A DNA stretch of 33,035 nt from an uncultured Sulfitobacter sp. (GCA_937138475.1 CAKZPD010000023.1:1-33035), one strand, 5' to 3'; shown: positions 10,471-19,367, counted from the first letter of the stretch. Notes: generated by a model from the sequence alone, not told the origin. Numbers and translations: made by a program.

Positions 10471-12453
10471 CTACACCGCCAACCCGGCCCGGCGCCCCTC
10501 AAAAATCGCCATGGCGGCATTGCGCGGCGCATTGGCATCGCCAATCACCCCCGCCGGCACCCCAAGCGCCGCCAACCCATCGCGCAGCGCCATATCCGCC
10601 CGCCCCGTCAGCGCCAAAACCAACCCATCAGCAGCAACAAACTGCTGCTCTTGCGTCAGCAAACACAAAACCTGCGCCCCATCGCCGGTCCATTCGGACA
10701 CTGCAGCATCGGTGATAAACCGCGCGCCTTTTTGCGCCAACCGCTGCCGCAGCGGCCAATCGGTGGCCGACCGCACCAGCTCTTTGCCCACCTGCCCATG
10801 CGGGGTGACAACGATCACCTCATGGCCCGCCTCGGCCAGCCACAGCGCTGTGCCGCATCCGCGCCAATTGCCGCTTTCCTCCAACACGATGACCCGCTTG
10901 CCGGGCCGGGCCGCGCGGCCCATCACCTCTTCGACGGGCCAAACCCGCCCCCGCTCCAACCCCGGCAACCGCGCCGCCCCCGGCAGGGCCTTTTGAAACC
11001 CATCCGCGCCGGGCCAGGCCCCCGTGGCCAGGATCACCGCATCGGCGCCCAGGGCGGCAATTTCTTCCGCCTCAAGCAAGGTGTTACAGCGCAAATCAAC
11101 CCCCAGCTGGGCCAATTGACGCCCATACCAATCCAGCAAATCGCCGATCTGGCCGCGCCGGGGCTGCAATCCGGCCAGACGAAACTGACCGCCGATTTCG
11201 GGGCCCGCCTCAGCCAGCGTCACCTGGTGGCCCCGTTCCGCCGCCACCCGCGCCGCCTCAAGCCCGGCCGGGCCGCCGCCAACCACCAGCACCCGCCGCG
11301 CCGCCGCAGCCGGCGCAAAACGATCCCCGCCCCAAAGATGCTCGTGACCCGCCGACGGATTGATCAAACACGAAATGTAATAATCGCGCCCCCGCCGCCC
11401 CCAGCATTGCTGGTTGCACGAAATACAGCCGCGAATGTCCTGCGGACGGCCCGCCTGGGCCTTGGTCAGCAAATGCGGGTCGGCAATCTGCCCGCGCACG
11501 ATCGACACCAGATCGGCCTGCCCGGCCCCCAGCACCGTATTGGCATTTTCCGGCGTCCTGATATGGCTTTCGGCCGTGACCAGGGCGTTGCGCACCACGC
11601 CCTTCAACTGTTCCGCCAGATCAACCCCCAGCTTTTCACCATAAAGAAAGGTCGGCATCAGCTTGTAGAAATCAAAATACCCGCCCGAACCGCAGGTAAC
11701 ATAATCCATCAGCCCCTCGCGGTCATGCAGCGCCACGATCTGCGCCGTTTCATCGCGGCTCAGCGCCACCGGCACATCGGGTTCATCATTCACCGCCAGC
11801 CCGATGATGAAATCATCGCCGCAGGCGGCGCGAATACGCCGCAAAACCTCGCGCGAGGCCCGCGTGCGGTTTTCAAGACTGCCGCCCCAGCGATCTTGCC
11901 GCTGATTGGAAAACGGGGTCCAGAACTGATCCAACAGCCCGTGATAGGCCGCCCAGACCTCGACCCCGTCAAACCCGGCCTTTTGGCAACGCACCGCCGC
12001 CCGCACGAACCCCTGAATGGTCTCTTCGATCTCAGCCTCGGTCATTTCATGGCTGCCATCACTGTCGTGATAACTTGGCCCCCCCGAAGGCGACCAATGC
12101 GCATGCCAGGACAAATCCGAATCCCCATGGGCGCCCACATGATACAGCTGCTGGATCATCACCGCGCCATGGGCCTTGCAGGCTTTGGTCAAACGGGCGA
12201 AATGCGGAATAACCGCATCGTCGTCCACCCGGAAATTGCCCCGCGTCAGCACGGCGGCCGGATGCACCGGCATCGGTTCGACCACAATCATCGCCGCCCC
12301 GCCGCGCGCGCGTTCCTCGTAATAGGCCAAATGCTGCGCGCCGGGCAGACCATCTTGCGCCATATTGGTCGTATGCGCGCCAAAGACAACGCGGTTTTTC
12401 AACACCTTATGCCGCAGCCTGACCGGGCTGAACACATGTGGAAAGGCGGTCAT
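10471..12453 (-). CDS. TMADH/DgcA-like NADH:flavin oxidoreductase, complete 4Fe-4S set
   Basis: A 660-residue three-part flavoprotein of the trimethylamine dehydrogenase / 2,4-dienoyl-CoA reductase family. Residues 1-335 are an Old-Yellow-Enzyme FMN barrel with VMIQQLYHVGAHG and the active-site region WAAYHGLLDQF. A 4Fe-4S motif follows at Cys343, Cys346, Cys350 and Cys362. The C-terminal half is an FAD/NAD-like domain starting VLVVGGGPAGLEAARVAAERG. Relatives oxidatively demethylate secondary or tertiary amines such as dimethylglycine or N-methylproline. It is last in the mttB-like minus-strand operon and overlaps the ProC-like gene by 4 bp. Family is clear; the amine substrate is unknown. 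Confidence 0.88.
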   Translation of the reverse strand: MTAFPHVFSPVRLRHKVLKNRVVFGAHTTNMAQDGLPGAQHLAYYEERARGGAAMIVVEPMPVHPAAVLTRGNFRVDDDAVIPHFARLTKACKAHGAVMIQQLYHVGAHGDSDLSWHAHWSPSGGPSYHDSDGSHEMTEAEIEETIQGFVRAAVRCQKAGFDGVEVWAAYHGLLDQFWTPFSNQRQDRWGGSLENRTRASREVLRRIRAACGDDFIIGLAVNDEPDVPVALSRDETAQIVALHDREGLMDYVTCGSGGYFDFYKLMPTFLYGEKLGVDLAEQLKGVVRNALVTAESHIRTPENANTVLGAGQADLVSIVRGQIADPHLLTKAQAGRPQDIRGCISCNQQCWGRRGRDYYISCLINPSAGHEHLWGGDRFAPAAAARRVLVVGGGPAGLEAARVAAERGHQVTLAEAGPEIGGQFRLAGLQPRRGQIGDLLDWYGRQLAQLGVDLRCNTLLEAEEIAALGADAVILATGAWPGADGFQKALPGAARLPGLERGRVWPVEEVMGRAARPGKRVIVLEESGNWRGCGTALWLAEAGHEVIVVTPHGQVGKELVRSATDWPLRQRLAQKGARFITDAAVSEWTGDGAQVLCLLTQEQQFVAADGLVLALTGRADMALRDGLAALGVPAGVIGDANAPRNAAMAIFEGRRAGLAV

Positions 12454-13181
12454 TTTGGTGCCTCAAGCTGATCAAGACCGCGCCGCAGCGCATCAGAACA
12501 CCCGCTGTCGACCATATGTTCGCGCAAACGCTGGTTATAGCCGCCCGGCGTGTCCAGCGCCGCCAGCGTCTGATCACACGTCCCCCCCATCAACCCCGAG
12601 GCCACAAGCAGGCGCAAAAAGCGCTCGGCTTCTTGTGGGTCCGACACGCGCGCCCCCAGCCAGCCCGCCGCATCCTGCACCATCTTGACCGCCGGCGACA
12701 GCACCGCCTGCGCACAGACAAAGGCGCCCAGCTCTTGTTGCGATGCCAATGCAAAGATATCGTTGCGCGCGCCAAACAGGCTGTGGATTGTCGCGGCCTC
12801 GCCCAGGGTCATGATCACCGACCCGCCTGTGGCAATGGCCGGAAACGGGATCATCACCGACACCTGCGCCGCCGGGGCCACCATCGGCGCCAGCGCCGCC
12901 AGCGGCACATCGGCCATAAAGGAAATCACCTGTTGGTCGGCGCGAAACCGCAAAGCCCCCAGAACGGCCGGGGCCACATCCGGCATCAACCCGATGAACA
13001 CCACATCGCTTTGATCCAGCACCTGCTGATTGTCTGCAACGCCAACCGACGCATATGCCGCCTCAAGCCGGGCGGCATTTGCCGCGCTGCGCCGTGATAC
13101 CGTGATGGTGTGGCCATCCCCAGCAATGCCTTGCACCACCGCGCTGGCGATGGTTCCGGTTCCAATTACACCAATCCGCAT
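12450..13181 (-). CDS. ProC-like NAD(P)-binding reductase
   Basis: A 243-residue Rossmann protein resembling pyrroline-5-carboxylate reductase, with the nucleotide motif MRIGVIGTGTIASAVVQGI at the very N terminus and the C-terminal helical region SGLMGGTCDQTL in place of the ProC signature. It is somewhat shorter than housekeeping ProC (about 270) and its C-terminal part is divergent, so a role other than proline synthesis is likely. In this locus it could reduce a cyclic imine (a pyrroline carboxylate) produced during betaine/N-methyl-proline breakdown; this is inference. The start at 13181 is chosen over the TTG at 13196 because GGAGG lies 8 nt upstream of this ATG. Confidence 0.75.
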   Translation of the reverse strand: MRIGVIGTGTIASAVVQGIAGDGHTITVSRRSAANAARLEAAYASVGVADNQQVLDQSDVVFIGLMPDVAPAVLGALRFRADQQVISFMADVPLAALAPMVAPAAQVSVMIPFPAIATGGSVIMTLGEAATIHSLFGARNDIFALASQQELGAFVCAQAVLSPAVKMVQDAAGWLGARVSDPQEAERFLRLLVASGLMGGTCDQTLAALDTPGGYNQRLREHMVDSGCSDALRRGLDQLEAPK

Positions 13182-13240
13182 GGCCTTATCCTCCAATTAT
13201 CTTGTCCCCATCTGCCGCCCGTCCCTTGGACCCCGCATCA

Positions 13241-15286
13241 TTACAGATCCTTGACCAGCCGCAGCGCGTCATAGATCGCCGCATGGGTGTTGCGCGCCGA
13301 GACCGCATCGCCAATACGGAACAGCTGGAACCCCCCGGCCGGATTGCGCGTCACTGTCTGGGCCTGTCCCGCGATCAGCGCGTCATAATCGACTTCGCCG
13401 CCATTCACGCTGTGCGGTTTGAGGTCAAAGTAAAGATCCGCCAGCGGCAAGGTGCCGTAATTCACCACCACCTGATCGTATTGCGCCTGATGGGTGTGGT
13501 CCGAATAGTCAGTGCCAATCAACGCCGTCAGCTTGTTGCCCTGCTGCGTGACATCCAGCAAACGCCGCGTCACGGTAAAGGTCACCTCCTTGTCCTGAAG
13601 GGCGCGCATATAGGGCACAAGGTTCATCGCCATGATATCGGGCGCAAAGACCCGATCGGGGGTCATCACCTCAACCCGCGATCCGGCTGCTGCCGCGACC
13701 TCGGCGGCCATCAGGCCCGGATGATCCCCGGTTTCATCATAGATCAGCACATTGTCCGCCGGTTTCACATCGCCCGAAATGATATCCCAGCTTGTCACCA
13801 CATGGGCCTGATCGCCGCGCTGTTCAAACAGCTCGGTGTTGGGCAGACCGCCGGTGGCGACAATCACCACATCCGGCGCAAGGGCCATCACGTCGCCGGC
13901 CTCGGCCCAGGTGTGAAAGTGGAACTGAACATCGCGCGCCGCGCATTGGGCCATGCGCCAATCAATGATCCCGATCATTTCCCGGCGGCGCGGCGATTGC
14001 GCGGTCAGACGCACCTGCCCGCCGGGATCGGCGGCGGCCTCAAACACGGTGACCTCGTGGCCCCGCTCTGCCGCGACGCGGGCGGCCTCAAGCCCGGCGG
14101 GACCAGCCCCGACAATCACCACCTTTTTGCGTTGCGCCGCGGCGGTGATCTGATGCGGCATCGTCAGCTCGCGCCCCGTTGCGGCATTGTGGATGCACAG
14201 CGCATCGCCCGCCTGATAAATCCGGTCCAGACAATAGGTCGCCCCGACGCAGGGGCGAATGTCGTCCTCGCGGCCCTCGCGAAGTTTTTGCACAACATGC
14301 GGATCGGCCATATGGGCGCGGGTCATGCCAACCATATCCAGCAGCCCCTCGGCGACGGCGTGCCGGGCGGTGGCAATATCGGGAATGCGCGCCGCGTGGA
14401 ATGTCGGCATGCCAGTGGCGCGCTTGACCGCACCGGCGAAATCCAGATGCGGCGCGGATTTCATGCCCTGCACCGGGATCACATCGGTCATGGCCGGATC
14501 CGTATGGATGCGGCCGCGGATCACATTCAGGAAATCGACCTGCCCGCTTGCCGCCAGCCGCTTTGATATCTCGATCCCGTCGGCGGCGGTGATGCCGCCC
14601 TTTTGCGCTTCGTCCGCTGTATAGCGAAAACCGATGACGAATTCATCGCCCACCCGCTTGCGGATCGCCCCCAGCACATCCATCGGGAAACGCATCCGGT
14701 TTTCCAACGTATCGGCGCCGTAAGGCCCGGTCAGATCATTGGTCAGCGGCGACCACAGCTGATCCAGAAGATGGCCGTAAACCTGCAATTCGATGCCATC
14801 CATACCGCCTGCCTTCATGCGTTCGGCCGCATCGGCAAAATCGTTGATAATCCGGTCGATATCCCAATCTTCCAACAGCTTGGGAAAGGCCCGGTGCGCC
14901 GGCTCTCGGTGTTTGGTCGACGATACAGACGGCAGCCAATCGCCCTTGTTCCAGTTGGTGCGCCGCCCCAGATGCGTCAGCTGGATCATCACCTTGCAAT
15001 CATGTTCATGGCAGGCGTCGGTCAATTCCCGGATCCAGGGCACCACCTCGTCCTTATAGGCCAGGATGTTGTTGAAAACCGGCGGGCTGTCGCGCGACAC
15101 CGCCGCCGATCCTGCCGTCATGGCCAGGGCAACCCCGGCCCGCGCCCGCTCCGCATGATAGGCACGATACCGTTCCTTGGGCATGCCCCCTTCGGGATAG
15201 GCCGGTTCATGCGCGGTGGTCATGATCCGGTTCTTAAGCGTCAAATGTTTCAGTTGAAACGGTTGCAGCAACGGGTCTTTGGTCAT
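13241..15286 (-). CDS. DgcA/N-methylproline demethylase-like flavoprotein
   Basis: A 681-residue member of the TMADH/DgcA family. The FMN barrel holds VMIQLTHLGRRTNW and the catalytic Tyr170/His172 pair in QVYGHLLDQLW, matching Tyr169/His172 of TMADH. The C-terminal domain starts VVIVGAGPAGLEAARVAAERG. The iron-sulfur loop reads RPCVGATYCLDRIYQAGDALC: Cys346, Cys352 and Cys364 are present but Ala349 replaces the second TMADH ligand. Relatives demethylate dimethylglycine or N-methylproline, giving formaldehyde. It starts 12 bp after the mttB-like gene, so the two are co-expressed. Demethylation is inferred from family and neighbours. Confidence 0.88.
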   Translation of the reverse strand: MTKDPLLQPFQLKHLTLKNRIMTTAHEPAYPEGGMPKERYRAYHAERARAGVALAMTAGSAAVSRDSPPVFNNILAYKDEVVPWIRELTDACHEHDCKVMIQLTHLGRRTNWNKGDWLPSVSSTKHREPAHRAFPKLLEDWDIDRIINDFADAAERMKAGGMDGIELQVYGHLLDQLWSPLTNDLTGPYGADTLENRMRFPMDVLGAIRKRVGDEFVIGFRYTADEAQKGGITAADGIEISKRLAASGQVDFLNVIRGRIHTDPAMTDVIPVQGMKSAPHLDFAGAVKRATGMPTFHAARIPDIATARHAVAEGLLDMVGMTRAHMADPHVVQKLREGREDDIRPCVGATYCLDRIYQAGDALCIHNAATGRELTMPHQITAAAQRKKVVIVGAGPAGLEAARVAAERGHEVTVFEAAADPGGQVRLTAQSPRRREMIGIIDWRMAQCAARDVQFHFHTWAEAGDVMALAPDVVIVATGGLPNTELFEQRGDQAHVVTSWDIISGDVKPADNVLIYDETGDHPGLMAAEVAAAAGSRVEVMTPDRVFAPDIMAMNLVPYMRALQDKEVTFTVTRRLLDVTQQGNKLTALIGTDYSDHTHQAQYDQVVVNYGTLPLADLYFDLKPHSVNGGEVDYDALIAGQAQTVTRNPAGGFQLFRIGDAVSARNTHAAIYDALRLVKDL

Positions 15287-15298
15287 CTGTGACTTTCC

Positions 15299-16879
15299 TT
15301 AATACCAGGCATCCGCCATGGACGATTTCCTTTTGGCAATGAACTCTTGCAGGGCCGCGTCGGTGCCCGCATCCAGGGCCGGCGCCTCATAGGCGGCCAA
15401 GGTGGCCTTCCACCGGGCGTTGGCGCGGCTGGCGGCGTCAATGCCGCCCTGTTCATCCCATGTTTCCCATGGCTGGTTGTCATCCAGCGCGCTGTCATAA
15501 TAGGCGGTCTGGTAATGGCGCAGCGTATGCGCGGTTGCGAACAAATGCGCGCCCGGCCCCTTTTCGGCCAGGGCCTCAAAGGCCAGCGTATCTTCGTTCA
15601 CCGTCACACCGCCCAGATAGCCATGCAAGGCGCCGCACAAATCCACATCCATCATGAATTTCTCATAGGACATGGACAGCAGCCCATCCAGAAACCCGGC
15701 CGAATGCAAGACATAATTGGCACCGCATTGCACGGCCGACATCATCGACATCATGGATTGCTGCATCGCTTGGGCATCCGGCAGCTTGGACGTCGAGAAA
15801 TTGCCGGCACAGCGCAGCGGCATGTTCAGGCGCCGCGCCAGCTGTCCCATGACCAACGACCCCAGCGCCGGTTCCGGGGTGCCAAACGTCGGCGAGCCCG
15901 AGCGCAGCGACATCGACGACAAGAATGACGCCAGCACCGCCGGGGCGCCGGGGCGCACCAGCTGTGTCAACGCGCAAGAGGTCATGCTTTCGGCCAGACA
16001 TTGTGCCACCGATCCGGCCATGGTCAGCGGCGATACCGCACCGCCCAGAAGGAACGGCAGATGGATCGACCCCTGGCCCGCCGCCGCATAGGCCCGGATG
16101 CCTTGGGTTGTCACCCCATCCAGCACCAGCGGTGATGTTGTGTTGAAATTGCCCATGATCACACAATTGCGGTCAACGAAATCGGCGCCAAACAGGATGC
16201 GGCACATCTCGATGCTGTCCTCGGCGCGCTCGGGGGCGGTGATCGACCCCAGGAACGCCTTGTCGGAAAAGCGAATATGGGCATAGACCATATCCAAGTG
16301 GCGCTTGTTCACCGCAATGTCCGTCGGCTCGCAGATGGTGCCGCCGGAATGATGCAGCCACGGGGTGGATTGCCCCAGTTTGATAAAGTTCTGAAAATCC
16401 TCAAGCGTGCCATAGCGCCGCCCCCGATCCAGATCCATCACAAAGGGCGATCCATAAGACGGCGCGAACACCACCGCGTCACCACCGATCTGGACCGATT
16501 TGGCCGGGTTGCGGGCGTGCTGAACAAATTGCGCCGGGGCCGTGCGCAACAGATTGCGGATCAATCCCGGCGCAAAGCGGATGTTCCAGCTGTTGGCGGT
16601 CAGGGGGGTTACCTGCCCGCCGGCGGCACGAAACAATGCAACCGTTTGCGGATCGTCGCGAAATTCGATGCCGATCTCGGCCAGAATGCGCTCGGCGGTT
16701 TGTTCGATCTGCACCAGACTGTCTTCGGACAACAGATCATAGGTGGGGATGCCGCGCGTGATAAAGGGCACCTCAAGCTGGGGGTTCTGCCCGGCGGCGC
16801 CGCTGCGGGTGCGCAGGCTTTCGCTGCGGCCTCGGCGTCTGGTTTTCAGGTCTGGGGTGGCCGGGATGTCCATGGCCAA
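15299..16879 (-). CDS. MttB-superfamily (trimethylamine methyltransferase-like) protein 1
   Basis: A 526-residue protein of the trimethylamine methyltransferase family, with the conserved core GNFNTTSPLVLDG and CGANYVLHSAGFLDGLLSMS. The frame has no internal amber codon, so it belongs to the non-pyrrolysine group, whose known anaerobic members demethylate quaternary amines (glycine betaine, proline betaine, carnitine) onto a corrinoid protein. No corrinoid protein or activase is visible nearby, so the methyl acceptor is unknown. First gene of a four-gene minus-strand operon and divergent from tetR; AAGGA lies 8 nt before the chosen ATG. It is clearly related to the second copy at 22637 but distant from it. 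Confidence 0.9.
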   Translation of the reverse strand: MAMDIPATPDLKTRRRGRSESLRTRSGAAGQNPQLEVPFITRGIPTYDLLSEDSLVQIEQTAERILAEIGIEFRDDPQTVALFRAAGGQVTPLTANSWNIRFAPGLIRNLLRTAPAQFVQHARNPAKSVQIGGDAVVFAPSYGSPFVMDLDRGRRYGTLEDFQNFIKLGQSTPWLHHSGGTICEPTDIAVNKRHLDMVYAHIRFSDKAFLGSITAPERAEDSIEMCRILFGADFVDRNCVIMGNFNTTSPLVLDGVTTQGIRAYAAAGQGSIHLPFLLGGAVSPLTMAGSVAQCLAESMTSCALTQLVRPGAPAVLASFLSSMSLRSGSPTFGTPEPALGSLVMGQLARRLNMPLRCAGNFSTSKLPDAQAMQQSMMSMMSAVQCGANYVLHSAGFLDGLLSMSYEKFMMDVDLCGALHGYLGGVTVNEDTLAFEALAEKGPGAHLFATAHTLRHYQTAYYDSALDDNQPWETWDEQGGIDAASRANARWKATLAAYEAPALDAGTDAALQEFIAKRKSSMADAWY

Positions 16880-16923
16880 TATCCTTCAAAAATGGGTTGC
16901 ACTTTACACATCTGTTGACGCAA

Positions 16924-16952
16924 TTGACACACCTGTCAAGAAAATCCATACT
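16924..16952 (+). promoter_or_regulatory. Palindromic operator and promoter between mttB-like operon and tetR
   Basis: TTGACA-CACC-TGTCAA (16924-16939) is a perfect inverted repeat in the 79-bp divergent gap. Its left arm is a consensus -35 for tetR, with CATACT (16947-16952) 17 nt on as a -10. On the minus strand the other arm also reads TTGACA and faces the mttB-like operon. This is the layout expected of a TetR autoregulatory site that also controls the divergent operon. A further TTGAC half-copy lies at 16915-16919. Confidence 0.55.
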
Positions 16953-16958
16953 GCCCCC

Positions 16959-17615
16959 ATGGAACAAACAGCCGCACCCCGCCCCCGCGCCACCCCCGAA
17001 GACTGGCTTGGGGCTGCCTATGACCTGTTGACCGAAAGCGGCGTTGATGCGGTGAAAATCATGCCGCTGGCCAAGGTTTTGGGCCTGACCCGCCCAAGCT
17101 TTTACTGGCACTTTAAGGATCGCGATGCGCTGCTTGAGGCAATGGTCGTCGACTGGGAGGAAAAGAACACCGGCAATCTGGTGGCCCGCTGTGACGCCTA
17201 TGCCGACACCATCTGCGAGGCGGTCTATAATCTGTTCGATTGCTGGGTCGATGACACGCTGTTTGATTCGCGGCTGGATCTGGCCATCCGCAATTGGGCG
17301 CGCAACGACAGCGCCTTGCAGACCCGCCTGGCCCGCGCCGACGCCAGCCGCAAGGCCGCCATCCAGGCGATGTTCCTGCGCTTTGGCTTTGACCAGCAAG
17401 ACGCCGAGGTCCGCACCCTGACGATGATCTATACCCAGATCGGCTATTTCTCGATGCAGGTCACCGAACCCGAGGCCGAGCGCTTTGCCCGCATGCCCCA
17501 CTATGTCGAGGTCTTTACCGGCCAAAAGCCCAGCGCCGATGATCACGCACGCTTTTTGTCGCGCCACCCGCTGGCGCCGCCCCCAGCCAGCCAACCGCGC
17601 CTGCGCCCCATCTGA
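16959..17615 (+). CDS. TetR family transcriptional regulator
   Basis: A 218-residue TetR-type repressor. The N-terminal DNA-binding helix-turn-helix includes LAKVLGLTRPSFYWHFKDRD (residues about 38-57). The rest is an alpha-helical ligand domain with no recognisable ligand class. It diverges from the mttB-like/DgcA-like operon, with a palindrome between, so it most likely represses that operon and itself until a methylated-amine ligand binds. The ATG of MEQTAAPRPR is chosen; the upstream in-frame extension would run through the promoter and into the antisense of the mttB-like gene. Confidence 0.88.
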   Translation: MEQTAAPRPRATPEDWLGAAYDLLTESGVDAVKIMPLAKVLGLTRPSFYWHFKDRDALLEAMVVDWEEKNTGNLVARCDAYADTICEAVYNLFDCWVDDTLFDSRLDLAIRNWARNDSALQTRLARADASRKAAIQAMFLRFGFDQQDAEVRTLTMIYTQIGYFSMQVTEPEAERFARMPHYVEVFTGQKPSADDHARFLSRHPLAPPPASQPRLRPI

Positions 17616-17643
17616 CGGCGGGGCCGCATAAGGTTGCGGGGCC

Positions 17644-17708
17644 TTGGTTGGTTTTGCTTGATTGCCTGCGGGGTTTTGCGCCTACTGACGGCAAGGGAAA
17701 CCAACCAA
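17644..17708. repeat. Long-range inverted repeat in the leader of the DmdB-like gene
   Basis: TTGGTTGGTTT (17644-17654) and AAACCAACCAA (17698-17708) are perfect 11-bp arms 43 bp apart, ending just before the ribosome-binding region (AAAGGGGAAAG) of the next gene. They could fold the leader RNA and set translation, or be a two-site operator. Confidence 0.4.
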
Positions 17709-17723
17709 AAGGGGAAAGCCAAG

Positions 17724-19346
17724 ATGCTTGGAAAAATGATGGATCAGCCGCTGTTGATCAGCGCGTTGATCAAACACGCCGCCCGATTCCACAGCGACAC
17801 CGAAATCGTTTCACGTGAAACAGACGGCACGCTGAACCGCACCTCGTGGCAAGCCATAGAAGAGCAATCGCGCCGCCTGATGGCCGGGTTGCGCAAGCTG
17901 GGGCTGGAACAGGGCGACCGGATCGGCACCATCGCCTGGAACAATCATCGCCACCTTAAGGCCTGGTTCGCGATCTCGGGCGGCGGCATGGTCTGCCACA
18001 CCCTGAACCCGCGCCTGGCCCCGGATCAGCTGATCTTTATCGTTAACGATGCCGGCAACAAGGCGCTGTTCTTTGACAAAACCTTTGCCCCGTTGATCGC
18101 CGGCACCCGCGCGCACCTTAAGACCGTCGAGCATTTCATCTTTATGGGCCCGCGTGACCCGGAAATAGAGGCGGCGGTTCCCGGTGCCGTGTTCTTTGAC
18201 GATCTGGTGCAAGAGGCGCCGCAAGACTGGCCCGCGCTTGACGAAAACACCCCCTGTTCGCTGTGCTATACCTCGGGCACCACGGGCAACCCAAAGGGCG
18301 TGCTTTATTATCATCGCTCGACCATGCTGCACACCTTTGCCATCGCCGTGCCCGATGCGCTGAACCTGTCGTCCACCGACACCATTCTGCCGGTGGTGCC
18401 GATGTTTCACGCCAATGCCTGGGGCATCCCCTATGCCGCTGCCATGACCGGCGCCAAACTGGTGATGCCGGGGCCGGGATTGGATGGCGACAGCCTGCTG
18501 CACCTGATCGAAAGCGAAAAGGTCACGCTGGCCCTTGGTGTGCCAACCATCTGGCAAATGCTGATCGCGGCGGCGAAAAAGGCCGGCTCGCGGATGGACA
18601 GCCTCAAACGCAACGTGATCGGTGGCTCGGCCGCCGCCCCGTCGATGATCGCCACCTTCCGCGATGATTTTGACTGCGAAACCCTGCACGCCTGGGGCAT
18701 GACCGAGACCTCGCCCCTGGGGTCGGCCAATCAGATCAAAGGCAAGCATCTGGGGCTTGAACCAGACGCGATGGCCAAGCTGCGGTTGGGCCAGGGGCGC
18801 CCGCCCTTTGGGATCGACCTGCGGATCGTCGACGAAACCGGCGCGCCGCTGCCCCACGACGGCCAAGCCGAAGGCGCATTGCAATGCCGCGGGTATTGGG
18901 TGGTCGACACCTATTACGGCAAGACCGAAAACACCCTGACCGCCGACGGCTGGTTCGACACCGGCGATGTGGCGACGATTGACGCCGACGGGTTCATGGT
19001 GATTCGGGATCGCACCAAAGACATCATCAAATCGGGCGGCGAATGGATTTCCTCGGTTGATCTTGAAGGCATCGCCGTTTCGCACCCCGGCGTTGCCATG
19101 GCCGCCGCGATTGGCGCGGTTCACCCCAAATGGGACGAACGCCCGATCATCATCGCCGTCAAAGCCGAAGGCGCAAACCCATCCCAGTCCGAGATCCTGG
19201 CCCTGTTCGAAGGCAAAGTCGCCAAATGGCAAATCCCCGATGCCGTCGTGTTCACCGACGCGATTCCCTTGAACGGCACCGGCAAGATGCTGAAAAACAA
19301 GCTGCGCGAACAGTTCGGCAATTACCTGATTGATCAAGGCGCCTGA
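17724..19346 (+). CDS. AMP-forming acyl-CoA ligase, DmdB-like
   Basis: A 540-residue ANL-family ligase. Motifs visible: the P-loop [16 protein letters not shown], the GMTETSPLG segment, the adenosine-binding [16 protein letters not shown], the hinge [14 protein letters not shown], and the C-terminal catalytic lysine in [11 protein letters not shown]. The N terminus ([16 protein letters not shown], then [15 protein letters not shown]) closely resembles 3-methylmercaptopropionyl-CoA ligase DmdB of roseobacters as I remember it, and DmdB is also about 540 residues. It forms an acyl-CoA from a short or medium-chain acid with ATP and CoA. It lies 108 bp after tetR and is followed by strong hairpins, so it may be a single-gene unit. 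A parS-like site is embedded at 17807-17822. The exact substrate is not provable here. Confidence 0.87.
   Translation: MLGKMMDQPLLISALIKHAARFHSDTEIVSRETDGTLNRTSWQAIEEQSRRLMAGLRKLGLEQGDRIGTIAWNNHRHLKAWFAISGGGMVCHTLNPRLAPDQLIFIVNDAGNKALFFDKTFAPLIAGTRAHLKTVEHFIFMGPRDPEIEAAVPGAVFFDDLVQEAPQDWPALDENTPCSLCYTSGTTGNPKGVLYYHRSTMLHTFAIAVPDALNLSSTDTILPVVPMFHANAWGIPYAAAMTGAKLVMPGPGLDGDSLLHLIESEKVTLALGVPTIWQMLIAAAKKAGSRMDSLKRNVIGGSAAAPSMIATFRDDFDCETLHAWGMTETSPLGSANQIKGKHLGLEPDAMAKLRLGQGRPPFGIDLRIVDETGAPLPHDGQAEGALQCRGYWVVDTYYGKTENTLTADGWFDTGDVATIDADGFMVIRDRTKDIIKSGGEWISSVDLEGIAVSHPGVAMAAAIGAVHPKWDERPIIIAVKAEGANPSQSEILALFEGKVAKWQIPDAVVFTDAIPLNGTGKMLKNKLREQFGNYLIDQGA
17807..17822. other. parS-like ParB binding site inside a coding sequence
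   Basis: CGTTTCACGTGAAACA matches the chromosomal parS consensus TGTTTCACGTGAAACA at 15 of 16 positions, with a perfect 14-bp palindrome (17808-17821). It is read through as Val-Ser-Arg-Glu-Thr in the DmdB-like ligase. Intragenic parS sites are normal in bacteria and usually lie in the origin-proximal part of the chromosome. Confidence 0.8.
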
Positions 19347-19367
19347 ACGCCCAAATCAATCGCCTGG

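Noticed and set aside
13202..14566. 454-codon plus-strand frame opposite the DgcA-like gene, and similar ones at 10651-12471 and 25654-26922
   Set aside because: All lie opposite confidently assigned genes and have low-complexity compositions and no ribosome sites.
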